From assembly GCA_029207755.1 (NCBI GenBank), contig JARCOQ010000003.1, positions 48,404,971-48,468,970 of the forward strand: a DNA stretch of 64,000 nucleotides. The letters run 5' to 3'. This DNA is from Chamaea fasciata (lineage: Eukaryota > Chordata > Aves > Passeriformes > Sylviidae). Position 1 is the first letter of the stretch, and the number at the start of each line of letters is the position of its first letter. Below the pieces are notes generated by a model. That model made no database searches and was not told the DNA's origin. It was given only the letters and a program-made list of their open reading frames with translations. Positions 16,801 through 31,512 of the stretch are shown piece by piece. Both the position numbers and the translations under genes were made by a program.

Positions 16801-19454
16801 GAAAAAGTACCTGTGATCTCACAAGAAAATGGGCCTCTGTGCTATGAATATTTAGACAAAATAAACCCAGAAAAAAGCAGTAGAGTTAGCTGGCCTCTGC
16901 AGAAAGTAGACAGTTCACTGCTTAGCATGATGTGTAAAGTGCTCCTGCTTCGAAGAAAACAGCCCTGCTTTTTCATTCCTATAGAGCTGAGCCTGAATCC
17001 AGAGCTAAATTGGAGCTTTGAACTGGTGGGTTACTCCAAAGCTACTTTCTATTATATGAATCTCAAAAATGTCAGCTGAAGGAAACATTTTGAAATCATC
17101 TGGTCTAGCACCTTGCTGTGCTACAGTGCTACATCCAGCAACCCAGCGTAGATGCAGTATCTTATCATTTTTCCCTAACTCTCTCCACAAAAGCAAACTT
17201 CTGCACTTCCCCAGACATCCCAGTATGAATGGGAAAAGAGAGATTTATTCTAGCAGCACTACTCTTCAGAGCACACAATTTCCATCAGATTATTCTGCCT
17301 GTGGATACCAATACAGCATATTCTGAGTAGGAAATTCTGTGGTTTTCATGGTTTAGGTTTTACCACTCAGGCTCATAATTTATTGTTCTTTAGGCATCTG
17401 CTTGCCCACAATCTTTTAAGAGAAACCCATTTATTTTAAGAATGCTACTGGCTATTTTTCAGAAAATATCCTTGTGTACAAAGAGTATCTCTAGTCTGCG
17501 GATAGACATGTGTGAGTATGTGGGACTGTGCCTACATGTGTTAGCCTCCAATGCTTCTCCTTTGCACCTGTATTTATGGGGTAATGCTGCCAGTAATGAC
17601 AACCCGCAAAATTGCAAACTGAGTCTAAAACTTTCCACCTACAGGTAAATGAGGAAATGGAAGATATCATCTAATAAAAGACATGGGGGGCTGACAGAAA
17701 GGAGTTTTGCCTTGTGTTCAGATCAGTTACTTGTGTTATTTTATTTGACTGACTTCCTGGTTTGGTTAAATGTTTATATCTCTGCTAATGGTTCTGATGC
17801 GCAACCTGCACAAACAATTGATTTCTGGGAACAAGTAAATTTTTTATTTTAATTGTGTGCTTTTGTCCTCACTGTGCGCCTGATAAAAGTTTAAATCATC
17901 TGTGGCAATCTGAACAGGCAGGAGTGGCCCAGTTTCTCTCTAGGCACAGGAGACAGGAGCCTGAAGGAGGCACAAGGGAGCATGATTCGGGGGTCCTCTT
18001 CCTTAGTACCACCATCAGTTTATCCGTGTAATGGAGAAGGGTGAAAGTCACAAGCCTACCTGAGGATTTTCTAATCCCAGAAGTGCAAATTTTTACTGTC
18101 AAAATCCAAAATGGAAAATGTCGGTGTAGATTCAGAAAAGTTTTGTTATATGCTGTGGAAATATGCATGGTTCTGCAAACTGTCTTTTATGCTGTTTACA
18201 AAGGCACGTGTATATTGCTCCTCTCCTTTATTTCACGATGATGTAATTTTTTTGTTATGGATCCCAAAAGAAGAAAGATATTCATTTTTACTGTATATTG
18301 ATAGACAGCCTGGTTTAAAAGTATTTTTGGAAATATAAAATATACGATGAATGTGACTATTTTTTTCCAAACAGGGACACAAAAAGCTAGAACCAAATGA
18401 ACAAAAACCTGGCCATTATATCTTTTCTGAATAATTCACATGATTTATAGTAGATAAGCATGTTATTAATCCTCCTCATCTTTAAGCCTTAAAAGCTGCC
18501 TGGAACATTGTCTGGGAAATAAAATGAAACTACAACTCTCCTGTCTTATCTGCTGCAAAAAAGACTTGACTAAGAAAGGTAGCAGCTAGAATATTTTCAC
18601 ACATGTTGTCCTGAGTAGGCTTCATTCTAGGTGCCAATAAAATTGCTATCAATTTTGATCACTACTGGGATCCCTGGGATCTTCTGCCTCTTACTGAGGA
18701 AAAAGAGTGTGATACAGGACCTAAATATGTAACGAGAATGCAAAGCAGAGGGAGCATGGACAAGTCACAGGATACTTAATGTAAAATACATTTTGAAGAA
18801 ATTATGGCATGTCAGTAGCTTGATTCCTTCATCAAAAGCATAAAAATATGTCTCCTATGCAGTGGCTGACTTGGCAGAGTGCACACCAGGCTGTTGTCGT
18901 ATAATTACTTTTTCTGAATTATTGTAGTGGCAGTAATTCCGATTGTAGGTGCTTCTGCTGATGAAAAATCTCATGGGAGAAGTGCTCCATGGGGGAGCTC
19001 AGCAGATGTTGAGATCAAAAGAATGTTCTCAGAGAAACATCTACACACTTTGTCTGATGCAGCATGATGAGCCCTAATAATGTCTACTGGATCTAATTTG
19101 TCCAACTCTGGAAACAATTCAGATCAGCTCTATTCATGGCAAAGCACAAATGCTTCTTCTGGAATATTTGGCCTTCTTCCCAAGCTTCTTTGGCTATCAT
19201 TGTGTTCTGCTTATGATTTTATATGTTATGACAATTTACGGTGGTCTTCCAGAACTGGCCAGGTGTGGCAAAAGTTTATGTCTACTCGAGAAAGGAGATG
19301 TCAAAAGATATACCTTCTTAGGACCAGATTTGACACAAGAATAGGGTGGACATACAGATCTTTGGCAGGAATAATGGCAAGCAGCATCCTGTGAGCAGCG
19401 TGCTAGCAACAGCACAACCAGTGACTGAGGCATATGATAGTCTAACCATTACCA

Positions 19455-19970
19455 CCATCCTTTACTTGGCACTCATCAGGTTGCACCTAGAACATTGCAT
19501 ATGGTTTGTGAATCCCTTACACAGAAAGACACTGATAACCTGGAGTACCTGCAGCAGAGGGCCATCAAGATGATCTGGAGCTATAATCCTTGCCTTTGAG
19601 GGCAAACTGAAGGGTCTGGGCTTGTTCAGCCTGAAGAAGAGATGGCTGCAGAGGAACCTTACAGCAGCTCCTCATACCTATGGAGTGATTATGAAGAAGA
19701 GAGGGACAGGTTTTTCCGTGGAGCCTGGTGGAAAAATAAGAGATGATGGGCATATCTTGGAACAAAAGAGGTTTCGATTCTCTCAGATATGAGGCCAAAC
19801 TTTTTCACATTCAAGTAGTGGAACAGGTTGCCCAGTCACACTGTGCCCCCTTGGAGGTTTTCAAAGCCTGATCAACCTGGTCTGAACTAATGACTTACTG
19901 TGTTTTGACAGGGAGTTGGACTACAATCTTCTTGAGCTACCTTCTAGACTGAATGATCCTGTGATCCTTG
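19455..19970 (+). mobile_element. CR1 LINE 3' fragment
   Basis: Plus-strand CR1 covering the end of ORF2 and the 3' end. Recognisable words in order are the ggcactcatcaggttgcacc block (19468-19487), gcagcagagggccatcaagatgat (19551-19574), the cttgttcagcctgaagaagag block (19621-19641), gtggaacaggttgcccagt (19818-19836) and gactgaatgatcctgtgatcc (19949-19969) near the terminus. Indels and stops break all coding frames. It is heavily diverged, so probably an old insertion. Confidence 0.85.
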
Positions 19971-22629
19971 TGACTCTGGATGCACTCAGACTGATTGCTT
20001 GCAGTTCTCTTGGGCCAAGACAGGAATTAGCAGATAAAGCAATCCTTATGGCATGACCAAAGTATGAGTAAGCATCCTAAAGGGAACTTGGACTATGACC
20101 TCCTTTGGAACAAAAAATATCTACATTTCTTGTTTTTATCTGCGACAAATACATTTACTGACAAATAACCCTTCTTCACAAAGATCAATTGAATCAATGA
20201 ATGAATCATGAATTGCCCACTTTGTTCCACTTTGCTCTATTGAAAAATGTTTGTGCTGATTGCCTGCCAATGTATTTTGTTGTCCCAGCAGATGAACTGC
20301 TGTGAGCATAATCTGTTATTTGCATCAGTTCCATTACCAATTTCATAACTGTCTCTTGTGATGCAGAGGAGGACTCAGCCCACCTGGTTTACATAAATTC
20401 CAGCCATTGTATCATCTGCCAGGAGGGGAATAAGGCATTCTGTAAAGGAGCATTTAGACATCCCTACAAGTGTTTGCCCTGCACTGAGTTTTACACCATT
20501 TTTGTGTATGACTTGCATTTAATTTTGGCCTGTGTGGGCTCACCATTTGCAACAGAGAAAGATTAGCCAGTGTATTTTTGTGTGAAAAAAACCCACTTCC
20601 ATTTGGGCTATCAGATCAGGGAGGAGAAAACATCCTACAAGTCTGTTGGAAAGATATCTGAACTCTGTTGCCTGACGTACACAGGCTAACATCTAACCTT
20701 GCTGTCAGTGTACAATCTGCAAAATGCAGAAAAGGCTGAGTTTTATAATGAACTAAGACAATTAGGGACTGTTCCTTGGGGCAGTACTTGTGGCTGTCTG
20801 GTCAGGGAACTTTCTGTCAAGTCTGTCCGGAGTCAGATATTGTCTTACTACCTCAAATTCAGAAACAGCCTTTTTGGTTACAGTTAAAACACTCTGTTCT
20901 ATTCTGATTTTCATCTGAAGGGCATGAAGAATGGTGTGAATTTCTGAATTCCACTGTGTCAGGGGTCCATGCAGACCTGTTGGACATGCTTTGTTTCCTA
21001 CAGACTGTAGCAGCTACATGGGATACATTACCAGTACCTTAGTGGCACAGACAATTTAAGAACAACTCTGTCCTGGAAGTGGTTTTGTCCTGCTAGATAT
21101 CCAGGAAACTCTAGGAGAATATCCATATACAAATGTGCATTTTCTACTGTGATATATTGGCTTCAACTGGCTGGCAGGTGCCCACCAAACCACTCTCTCA
21201 CTCCTCAGCAGGACAGGAGAGAAAAATGTATGAAATAAAAATTAAATATGTGTGGGTCAAGATAAAGGTAGTTTGATTAAAAAAACCAAAGACCATGTAT
21301 GGAAGAAAAGGAGAATGTAATCTCTAACTGTCAGGAGATGACGTCCAGTTACTTCCTGGGAAATAGGGCCTCAGAATGTTGCTTGGCAAGATAGATGCCT
21401 TAATAACAAATGCTCTCCCACCTTCTCATCCTTTCTCTCATCCTTTATTGCTGACTATTACATTATATGGTGTGGAAACTTTAGTCAATTTGGGTCAACT
21501 GTCCTGGTTATGCCCTCTCCTGCTGCCTTGCTCACTTCCAGCCTACCAGCCTTTAAGGGTGGGGATATGGGGTGGGAGAGAGCTTCAATGCTGTGTGAAT
21601 GCTGCTCTGCAGTGCCCTAAAAAACTGGTGTGACACCAACACTTTTCTAGCTACCAATACAAAGTACAGTACTATGAGGGCTGCTGTGGGGAAAGTTAAG
21701 CCCATCTCAGCCAGATCCAGTATATCGACATATAATAAAATTTCTATACTAGAATCCTATTGAGGAAGAATGTCTCCTACAGCAGCTGGAGAAAGAGGGA
21801 AGGAGAGAAGGATAGGGAAAGGCATTCCGTTACAAGAGGCACTTGGCTAAAACATTGCAAAGAATGAGTCAAAAATAGCTCCCACTCATTTGGCTACCAC
21901 CCAAGTGGGAAAAGTAAGTTGTTTAATTTTTGCAAGAAGGGATGATCCAAATGAGCAGTAACTGCAACAGTCTTGTTGGATTTCTTCTCCTCCCAAGAAT
22001 TAGTTGCTACTACTGCCTAGCTCCAGTAATCCAGACAAGCTATTCTGAAAATGTGGGAAGCTGTTAGGCATCCTACAGCCTTCACGGAGTAGAGCACACT
22101 CTGACTTGCTTCCTTCCAATAGTGCTTAGAGCAGATATACTTTGGGGTTTTTTTCTCCAAAACACGCACGTACATTCAGGACTCAGTGTAATATGAGAAT
22201 TTCTGAAGGACAAAATCAGTCTTCTCAGAGACTGAATGAGGGAACTCCAGCAGTAATTCCTGTCATCAGAGAAGGGAGATTTCTAGGAACTAGCTTTCCC
22301 TTGCATTGTAGAGAGTATGCAATCCCGAGCTAATGCTGACTCAACAGTAAGAGGGTGTGAGAAATTGCAGATGCAGCAGCTGTAATTGCTTGAGGAGAAG
22401 TCCTTGCCTATCCATGAATGATAAAAATTGAGCCTCATATGCCAGTGGCAATTCTGAATAAATCACTCAGTAAACTGATTAGATTGTATATGAGCAAATT
22501 ATAATGGACGGGCAGTAACTGAAGATTCTCAAGAGATACAAACTTTGCTATTAATCTCCTTTGCAAAAGATAGATAGGTTCAAATATTGTGAATAGTTTG
22601 TAGTAAGGTATTTGAAGAACATCATTGTC

Positions 22630-22645
22630 TTTTTTTTTTTTTTTT
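22630..22645 (+). repeat. poly(T) run
   Basis: Sixteen T bases on the plus strand, reading as poly(A) in GRM1 orientation. No adjacent LINE or retrocopy recognised. Confidence 0.9.
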
Positions 22646-24282
22646 CCTGGCTGCTCCTAGGAAACCCCTTGCTGTGTAAATACAATTACACTATGCTTTA
22701 TGCTTGCCTATCACAAGAACTTTTGTACATGGTTCAGTTTTTCATTATATAGTTTCCTGAGATGTTAGCTCTCCAGACATGGAAAATGAATTTGAGCAGT
22801 ATTGCCTTTGAAAATTGCTGTTTATGTTAAAGTATGGGTGTCTTTTGTTCTCAGTAAGGACTAGCAGCACTCTTCTGTAATACAAAAGAGGTCATGACCC
22901 ATAACAACATCTGTTAATAATGTGCATGGACTCCTGGGACCACAGGGCACTAAGCTTTTTCCGTGATGCATGGCCCTATGTGCCTTTTTTCATAGGAATA
23001 TTAAGGCAGGAATAAAAGCTCTTAGATATACTGGAGATAAGGTGCTTGATACCAGTATGGTTAGTGATTGTTCTCCTAGGGTGATATAGGAGTGACTGGA
23101 GTACTTAAATTTGTAGTACCACAAAAAGTCAGATCATCTATTGGCACTTTTAATGAGTTTCAATTATTAGTGCTTATTGTTTATTGAGCATCGTGGAGTT
23201 TTTCCTTCAAATTTGTATATGGAGATAATTTGTGAAGGAGGGGAGAGGGAAGAGACTCCTTTTTTTAACAGAGAGTTTGTGAAAAGGCCTGTCTCCAAAT
23301 ATGGGAGAGATAAAGAAGGCGGTTTCTTGGCACTGTCATACTAGACCTCCTTGGAGAGAAAGTCTCCACCAAACTGCTTTCAAGCTGCTAGTATTTAAAG
23401 TGACATTCTTAACCTTCCAGAAATGTCAGATAAAGATATATGCACAGAAGGCTTTCGTGGTGCCAGACAGTCAGCAGTCTGATCTGTGTAGTTAAATAAA
23501 AATAAGTATTGTATTGCCCACAGATTTGCTGGGGACATGGAGATCTCTTGATTCTCTAGGTATGTCATTACTGGGAAAGATACCTTGTGATGCTTCCCTT
23601 TGGTGACTTGACACATTTATGGATTTTTTTGTGTGTGATAAGCCTGAGAGTTGTCAGTTTTACACCATCAAATTTAAGAGCTGATTGCTTTTCAGCAAAG
23701 CCTAAGAAGCATCACATATTTAGAGGTTTCATGCAAAATTTACAGCTTTCTAGAGGAGGGCATGATGTCTGAATTCCTGACTTGACTATTAAGTGTCAGA
23801 GTCTACCAATGTAGACAAATTCCCTTGCTAGGAGATAAGAGTTACTTCCATGTGTAAGACATGTTTTTTTTTATGTGAATACTACATAGTAGAAACAAAC
23901 TGTATATGTTTTGATGGGTTAAGAAAAAAAAAAGGTAAAGCAGATGACTGGTCAAGTTTAGGATTCATCAATTTTCCTTAAAATTGGTTTTCTGCTGTAA
24001 TATTGTCTATGAATTTCCTGATTCCTCAGTTGATCAGAAAAGCTGACTTTGAGGAAAAAAAAGTATAAATTTGTTCCTATTTTTGTTAAAATTTCATGGC
24101 TCTTTATTTTTTACAAGCCATATTACAAACTTTGGTACTCAGCCTTAGCATAGCCCTAAAACATAAAAAAGGGAGCAGGTTACTCTGTAACAGAGCAGAA
24201 ATAAATTGAGAGGAGGATGTGCAACCAGCACCAGATATACTCCCACCAGAGATATGATTATTATCTGTATGATTTGAGGTCA

Positions 24283-24753
<471 letters not shown>

Positions 24754-25271
24754 TTATTACACAAAGGGAGAAAGTTTGTTTTGAAAAAGCAACCAGCCAA
24801 AGGCAGGCCGGCACCCTTGGAAGTGATTAATGGGAAATCTAAAGATGTAAAATTCAGGCCGAGAAAGCAGAGTGATAGCGACTTGTAATGAGCAGTCTGA
24901 CTGATTTTGTGCAGAGTCCTCATTAACTCATCCAGAATAATGAGGTTTTATCCTTGTCCTTCTGGAAAGGTTATTTAGGCATAGCTTGCACTGCGATGTC
25001 TCTGTGACTGAAGAGATTCTGCCTAATTTCTGCTGTCCTGTAAGAGGTGGAAATGAGAAAATTATTGTTGATGAAAAGGAAAACGAGCCAGGATCCTGGA
25101 TGTTTTTTCAAAATAGACCTCAGCATGCATGGATCATACAGCTAGAAGGGCAAATCAAATCAAATATGAAGTGAGAATTGCATTCTATTGGAAGAGAATG
25201 GAGTAAGGCTACTCAACCGAACTAAAAAGAAAATCACATGCTATTCCCACACTGCATGGGATTTGTGATAA

Positions 25272-25341
25272 CATTCTTTTTTCTCCCTCCTCTTTATATT
25301 TCTCTCTTTTTTCTTTTTTCTTTTTCTTTTTTTTTTTTTTT
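25272..25341 (+). repeat. pyrimidine-rich tract
   Basis: About 70 bp of nearly pure T/C on the plus strand ending in a long T run. In GRM1 orientation it is a purine tract, so it is not a branch/acceptor element for this gene. Confidence 0.85.
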
Positions 25342-28300
25342 AATTAAGCAACAATGGTTTTCCACTTTACTTCCCCGTTTGTTCATATATGAGATGCTTT
25401 TGAAAACCTGAAGATAAAACTCTTTCTTGACAACATTATTTCATGGATAGTCTATCTTAACAGGTTTGAACAAAGTCTGTTGGGTTTAGCATCTGAGCTT
25501 TAGTTTAGTTCTTTAGTTCTTCTTCTTTAGGAGTCCATTGATTAAGTGTCACTCTGCAGTTCTTATTAGCATCCCCTAAGAACAATGCTTTTGCAGTCTA
25601 ATTTAAGTGCAAATATAAGTCAGCCATTGCTTAATCTTAAAATGCTGGGCATATAATGAAAGAAATAGATTATTCTGGCACCTCAGATCTAGGTCTATTG
25701 CACTCAGAATCAAATCAGCTGCACTGCTTCTGTGAATAGCAGACAGATGAAGCACTTCCAGCAGCAAAGAGCTCGAGGAAAAATGCAATTCACCACTGAG
25801 AGAAGTCTCAGATTCACCCAAAACAGGGTTGCATCCTGAATTCCAGACAGATTGAAAGAAGGTCCTTGTTAGAAGCCTTTTGCACACAGCCTTGAGAAGA
25901 GTGTTGTGGTGCAGACCATTACCAGCTGAGGGCATTTATGAGACACTCAGCACAGGTGTGCCTGGGTCTCCACAAAAGAAAATATAGACAATTTGAAGTA
26001 GCAAGCTCTGTCACAGTCCTGGTCAAACAGCTGAAAAGTGACTCTGTACTGGACATGTGTGAGTTTTCGGTCCTCAGCCACCAGACTAAACAGCTGCATG
26101 GTTTAGTTGGCATTCACATTAACTGCTGCATCTCTTCTCTAAGCACCCAGAAAGAAAATGGCAGCTCTCCATGAAAAGACAGGAAAACCCATGTACTAAA
26201 TTCTTTACACATTGGAAACACAACACTAACTTCTATTATGGAAGTAATTTGAGACATGGGGCATCTGGCAGTGCAGAGTAATCAATACATTCCTTCCAAC
26301 CCAGTCTCAGGAATTCACAGATTTATATTTTAAGATGACACTGCATGGCACCTTTGAGGCAGGATTTGTTCTCTGTTTCACCCTTTGCCAAGGCCTTGCA
26401 GTAGAACCACTCAAAATTTCTGAGTTAACAAACTGTTGACAAATATCTTCATACCACATGAGATACACTTGTGTGCACGTTGCATTTCAAATGCAATATA
26501 AAAGTGAAGAGCTGGCTGAGGTGCAGCGTGTAGGTCACAGGAGGGAGACAACAATTTTGGAAGTATATCAAAGGGATTCTCTCTGTCAAGGTGAACCTGG
26601 CAGAAGCTGCTGGTCACTTCTTCCCACAGCCTGGGGTGCAGGTTACTCAGTGTTGTGTACCGATACGGCCCAAGTGATACACCCACCTGGCTCAGCCTCA
26701 GCCTGACAGCTGCACTTGAGTTGCCACAGGGGTGCACAGAGTTAAAAACCTACAATTTGTCCAACCCTGCTCCCTGCCCCAACATACTGCCTGCAATTCT
26801 GGAGAGGGAAAGAAGCCTCAGTTCAACATCTCTGCATCCCCCCACTCTTTACTTGTCCATATGCTGAGGACAAAAAATAAAATGTGCCATGCTCCCCTGA
26901 CTACTTCAGGACAGACTGTGTCTAGATAATTCTGGTGTAGATAACCTTACAAAGGTAAAACCATGAAAATTAATTTTCGGGATTTCACATAATTCAAGAT
27001 GGAAATTTTCACTAGAGAGAAGAAAAGGACACAACATTTATTTTGTGAAAGTAAGAAAGAGATCACTCTTACAGAATGAGTAATTAAGTCCTAAATGCGT
27101 AATTACCTCATTATTTGTCACAATGTTTTTGGCTTTCAAATGGTAGACTTAAGCAGAAACATTAGCGGGTCGCAAAAATAAGGTAAATTGAGCCATTTTT
27201 TACAAGACCTTGTTGAAATGAGGTAGTTTCCCTATTGCTTGGATTCCTACCACCCCAAAAATAGTTATTTATTTTTCCTCTCCCCTTCCCCAATATATTT
27301 AGCTTAGAAAATGGCCACATAAACTCTGAAGGCAAAATGGAGCAAATCTGTAAAACAAGAGAAAGTAATTTTCATTCTCTGAGGGCAGCTCATTGAAAAG
27401 TTCCCCTAAACTGGAACACAGATTGTCGCCTAAAGTTTCTTTGTCTCTTTCTGGCCCCTCATATTTTTTTGTTCTCTCTTCAACTCCCTCAAATTGTTAA
27501 ATCTGTCTGATAAGTTTTATCTTCAGCAAAATGTCAAGAAAAAAGCACTGGAATCAGAGGGAAAAAGTTCCTTGGTATTGAAGGTCATATGGGAGCTTTG
27601 CTCTACTTTCAGTAAAGTCAAGGAAGAAAAGACGAGTCCTCTGGTTTCTTATGGCATCCAGGCCATCCTGGCAGCTGCAGGCTTACTGAGCTGAAGTTTG
27701 CCCTAAGTAGGATGTGTAGCCCTACCAGCAGCTCTGGGAGGATTATTAGAGACCAAAGATCCTGATAAAGTACCTTTCTGGATTCCTTTCTTCTGTTTAT
27801 ATACATATTAAAAAAAGATTGTCTGGAAGCACTGCACCCCTGGTGTCCTATGTATAAATGGATACTGATCCAGAAGATGGTGGGGAATTAAATAACATTT
27901 TTATTGCTGGGCAACAGCATGATACTGATGGTTAGATGGCAGTGTAAATGTCATTGACAGACTCACAAGACCAATAGCTGAGTCAACATAAAAATGAAAT
28001 TTCATTTTAAAAAGGAAGCACAAACTATTCCTTTGTTGTCTGAGCAAGTGCATTCCACCTACTATCCTTCTTTCATCCTGCTGAATAGCAAGTAGCACTA
28101 CACATAGCACTTTTTCCTAGCCCCTCTTTCTGTGTGCCTTTACTGCAGACTCCAGGAAGTGGCCCAATATCCATTACGCAAACTGCCATCCCTGGTAAGT
28201 GTCCATGTGTGTGGCAATCTAGCTGGGTATTTTGTGCAACTGTTGATCTGGAACTCTGTGAGGGAGTTTACAGTGTGATGACAGAAACAGTGAGGGAGGG

Positions 28301-29532
28301 AAAAGCATGTGGGTGTCAAACTAGCAACCACTCTTTTTGCTCTTAAGAGAGAAAGAACAGCTTTTGTTATGGTTTTGTGGTGTTTATCACAGTCAAAACG
28401 GTCACTGATACTCTGCAAGCTGCTCTTGGTCCAAGTCCCAGTCTGGTGGCTGATATTAATGATGCCAAATCCAAATTTCAGTGTTCACTCACAAAAAAAA
28501 TCAGGTGGAAAGGGAAAAAGCTCAAAGCTACCCCAGAGGATCAGAAGTCCTAGTTCCCACTATCACAGACGGAGTTTGAAGAAATAAAGCTATTTTTTTT
28601 TCAATCAGTTTACTGTTCTGATAGTATGTGACAATGGACATCACTGAACTGTGGTTTAAGCGTCTTAGCCTCCCTACATTCTCTGAACTGCAGTCACATA
28701 TATTCTTGTGATTGAAACACTGGGAGAGATGGAATGGATTTCCAATTTCCTCTCCTCTTCCAAACATGAATACTGTCAGCTGCTTTTCACAAGGGCTGAT
28801 GAGACAACCAGCAATCAGCCTTTCTATTTTCATCTCTTCAGGGCTTAACTCTTAAGTGATGCAGCAGCAGCTCTGCTCAGCTTCTCAGCACAGTGCTCAG
28901 AGAGTTACTCATGCAGATGCTTTTTCCAAACAGGCAAACCCATAAAAGTAAACATGCTATTGTTTACGAGGACTGCTTTCTCTGTGATTATTGTCGAGTT
29001 AGCATCGTTTCACAGGTAAAGAAAAAGAAACATGCTTGTTAGTCATGGATACCGAATGGCAATTTGATCCCTGCACCCTTGAATGGTTTGAACTGACTGA
29101 CCAAAGCTATAGAGGGCAATTGATTTAGACTCCTCAGACTGGAGAGCTGCAAGTCCCTTTGTATTAGCTGAGGTTGCTTCCTTAAGAAATTTTCATTTAT
29201 GATGAGATTTTTTTTTCCTCTGGACATGTTATAAAAGAAATTAAGAGCAAGAAGCCCTTTAAAATGCTGAATGAATTATTTCTGCAATAATCCTTCTGCC
29301 TACAGCAGATATTCTTGTCATTTATAAAACCAAATGAATCAATCATATTAACATGACTTCTGTCTCTTTAGTTTCAAGTGCTTAACCTTCACAGCAGCTC
29401 CCTGCAGATAACCCATTCAAACAGGTAGCAGGGAGATAGGTGACCATAACTGTGACACAAAAGACTCAGAATCTATATTCTTGCCTTGCCTCCTTTCCAC
29501 AAAACTAAAGCCCATGTCAGTACACCTCCCCT

Positions 29533-29563
29533 ATCATATACATATACATATACTTATACATAT
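29533..29563 (+). repeat. short (CATATA)n-like microsatellite
   Basis: Imperfect repeats of catata/catatac over about 30 bp, interrupted by one ctta variant. Confidence 0.8.
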
Positions 29564-30970
29564 CCCCTCCCTGTTGATATACATCCCTGCAGAGCCCAGT
29601 GCTGAATGCTTTCTTGCCACACTCTCAAGTCTGCCAGCTCCCCTGCTGTTTTGTCAAACTTCTAATGCATTTAAGTATGAGGACAGCACCATTCAGAAAA
29701 TTCAACATTCAATAAAGTGCCAAGACATTTTGATAATATGTAAATATATGTATTTCTAAAAACAATTATTATATGCTGGATTATAAGCATATATGTATTT
29801 TTTAAAGGCTAGACATTTTAATTGGAAAGTGCTTTTTGGAAAAACATTTTTCTGTGTAGTAGTCAGACATTGCTTTTTTAGGGGCTCAGACACTGCTTAA
29901 GTAGAGATATTTCAAAATGCTATAAAACCCAAAATCATGATAAGTAGCATTTAAATAATTTGTTATTTGATTTTGACAAATACCAGTGCTCTCAATTTCC
30001 AGAGGTGGTCAGACATGGAAGCCTGCAAATTTAATTTTCTCATTTTAAAGAAGTCTTTTCTGACAGCACCCACTGGAAAAGCCTGCATGCATTCTCCTAT
30101 CTGCATGCGAGAATTGTATAACTCCTCTTCTTTAATGGCAGAATGGATGGAAACTCAGAGCTTAGCAGAAGGCCACCCAAAACATAGCAGTGTGGCAAGT
30201 GGAATAATTTCATAGGAAAAAAAAAATCAACGTTGCACCTTCTATGATCATAGATGGCAGAATCAGGCCCAGAGTTACTCATGAACAGCTCGGTAGCTGA
30301 CTGCTCAGCTGCCTTCTTCTGGGAGTAGATTTTTTAAAGAATTCTTTCTTTCACCAACCTGATGTGAAGAAAAAACACAATTACTTTATTGTGGAGGAGG
30401 ATGGGCCTATTCTCTGGCAATAAGGAACACTAGCCAAGATATTCAGTGTCTGTGGAATACATGCCTTAAACAGAACATGCCATGTAAAGAAAATTGAAGA
30501 CTGTCCAATACTCACAAGTCAGCAACTCACAAAGTGACTTTCCTCCTTAGGCATATGCATTGCCAGTCAATCCCAGCAGTCAGCAATGTCAGCTAAAGGT
30601 ACTGATCATTATTACTAAATAGTATGGTTACAAATATGGGAAACAAAAGACCATTTTTGCACTTACTCGTTTAGCTAACTCACTAGAATTACACACTTGC
30701 ATTGAAGGGTGGGAGAGCTTTCTTTAGTTGACAACCGGGATTTTTTAAAAAGCATAGTTTTGATTTTATCTGTGTTATAAATCCTAGCAGTATTAGGAAA
30801 ATAATCCCATGGCTACAGATAAGCCTATATGGCACTGCTGGCAAGAGCAGGCTGGAAGGCTGTGTACTGCCACCTGAGGCCTGCCACCAACTGACTGGCC
30901 TTCTCAAAACCAGAAGAATCAAGTTCACTAAATTTCCTCAGTTGAAAGGAAAACAAACAGGTGATAATAT

Positions 30971-31512
30971 ACAATCACAGAATGGCTTGGGTTGTAAGGG
31001 ACCTCAAAAATCATCTAGTTCCAGCCCCCCTGCCATGGGCAGGGACACCTTTCACTAGACTAGGTTACTCAAAGCCACATCCAGCCTGGCCTGGAACACT
31101 TCCAGGGATGGGGCAGCCCCAGACTCTCTGGGAAACCTGTTTCAGTGTCTCACCACCCTCACAATAAATGATTTCTTCCTAATATCCTATCTAAACCCAC
31201 CTTTTTTCAGTTTAAAATCATTCCTTCGTGTCCTATCACTACAAGCCCTTGTTAAAATTTTCTCTACATTTTCTTGTAGGCCCTCTTTAGGTGCTGAAAG
31301 GTTATATAGGCTCTGAAATCTTCTCTTCTCCAGGTTAAATAACTCTCAGCCTGTCTCCACAGGAGAGGTGATCCATCCCTCTGATCATATTGGTGGCTTC
31401 CTCTGAACTTGCTCCAGCAGGTCTGAAACCTTCTGGGTACCCAGAGTTGGACACAGTATTCCTCATAGGGTCCCACAAAAGCAGAAAGCTGGAAAATCAC
31501 CTCCTCTGATAT
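30971..31512 (-). mobile_element. CR1 LINE 3' fragment
   Basis: Antisense CR1 beginning with its 3' tail (atcacagaatggcttgggtt at 30974-30993) and followed in reverse by catctagttccagccccc (31012-31029), catgggcagggacacc (31034-31049) and the later ctccaggtt and cagcctgtctccacagg blocks. Similarity stops near 31512 after gaaaatcacctcctctgat, giving a 5'-truncated copy of about 540 bp. The minus-strand frame at 31264-31716 straddles this end and is not a gene. Confidence 0.9.

Noticed and set aside
17070..17120. CR1-like 3' end (atcatctggtctagcacc)
   Set aside because: Only about 40 bp of loose similarity with no flanking CR1 words. Too short to call.
26293..26320. ccttccaacccagtctcag resembling a CR1 3' end
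   Set aside because: Isolated phrase without the preceding GATGATC-type CR1 sequence.
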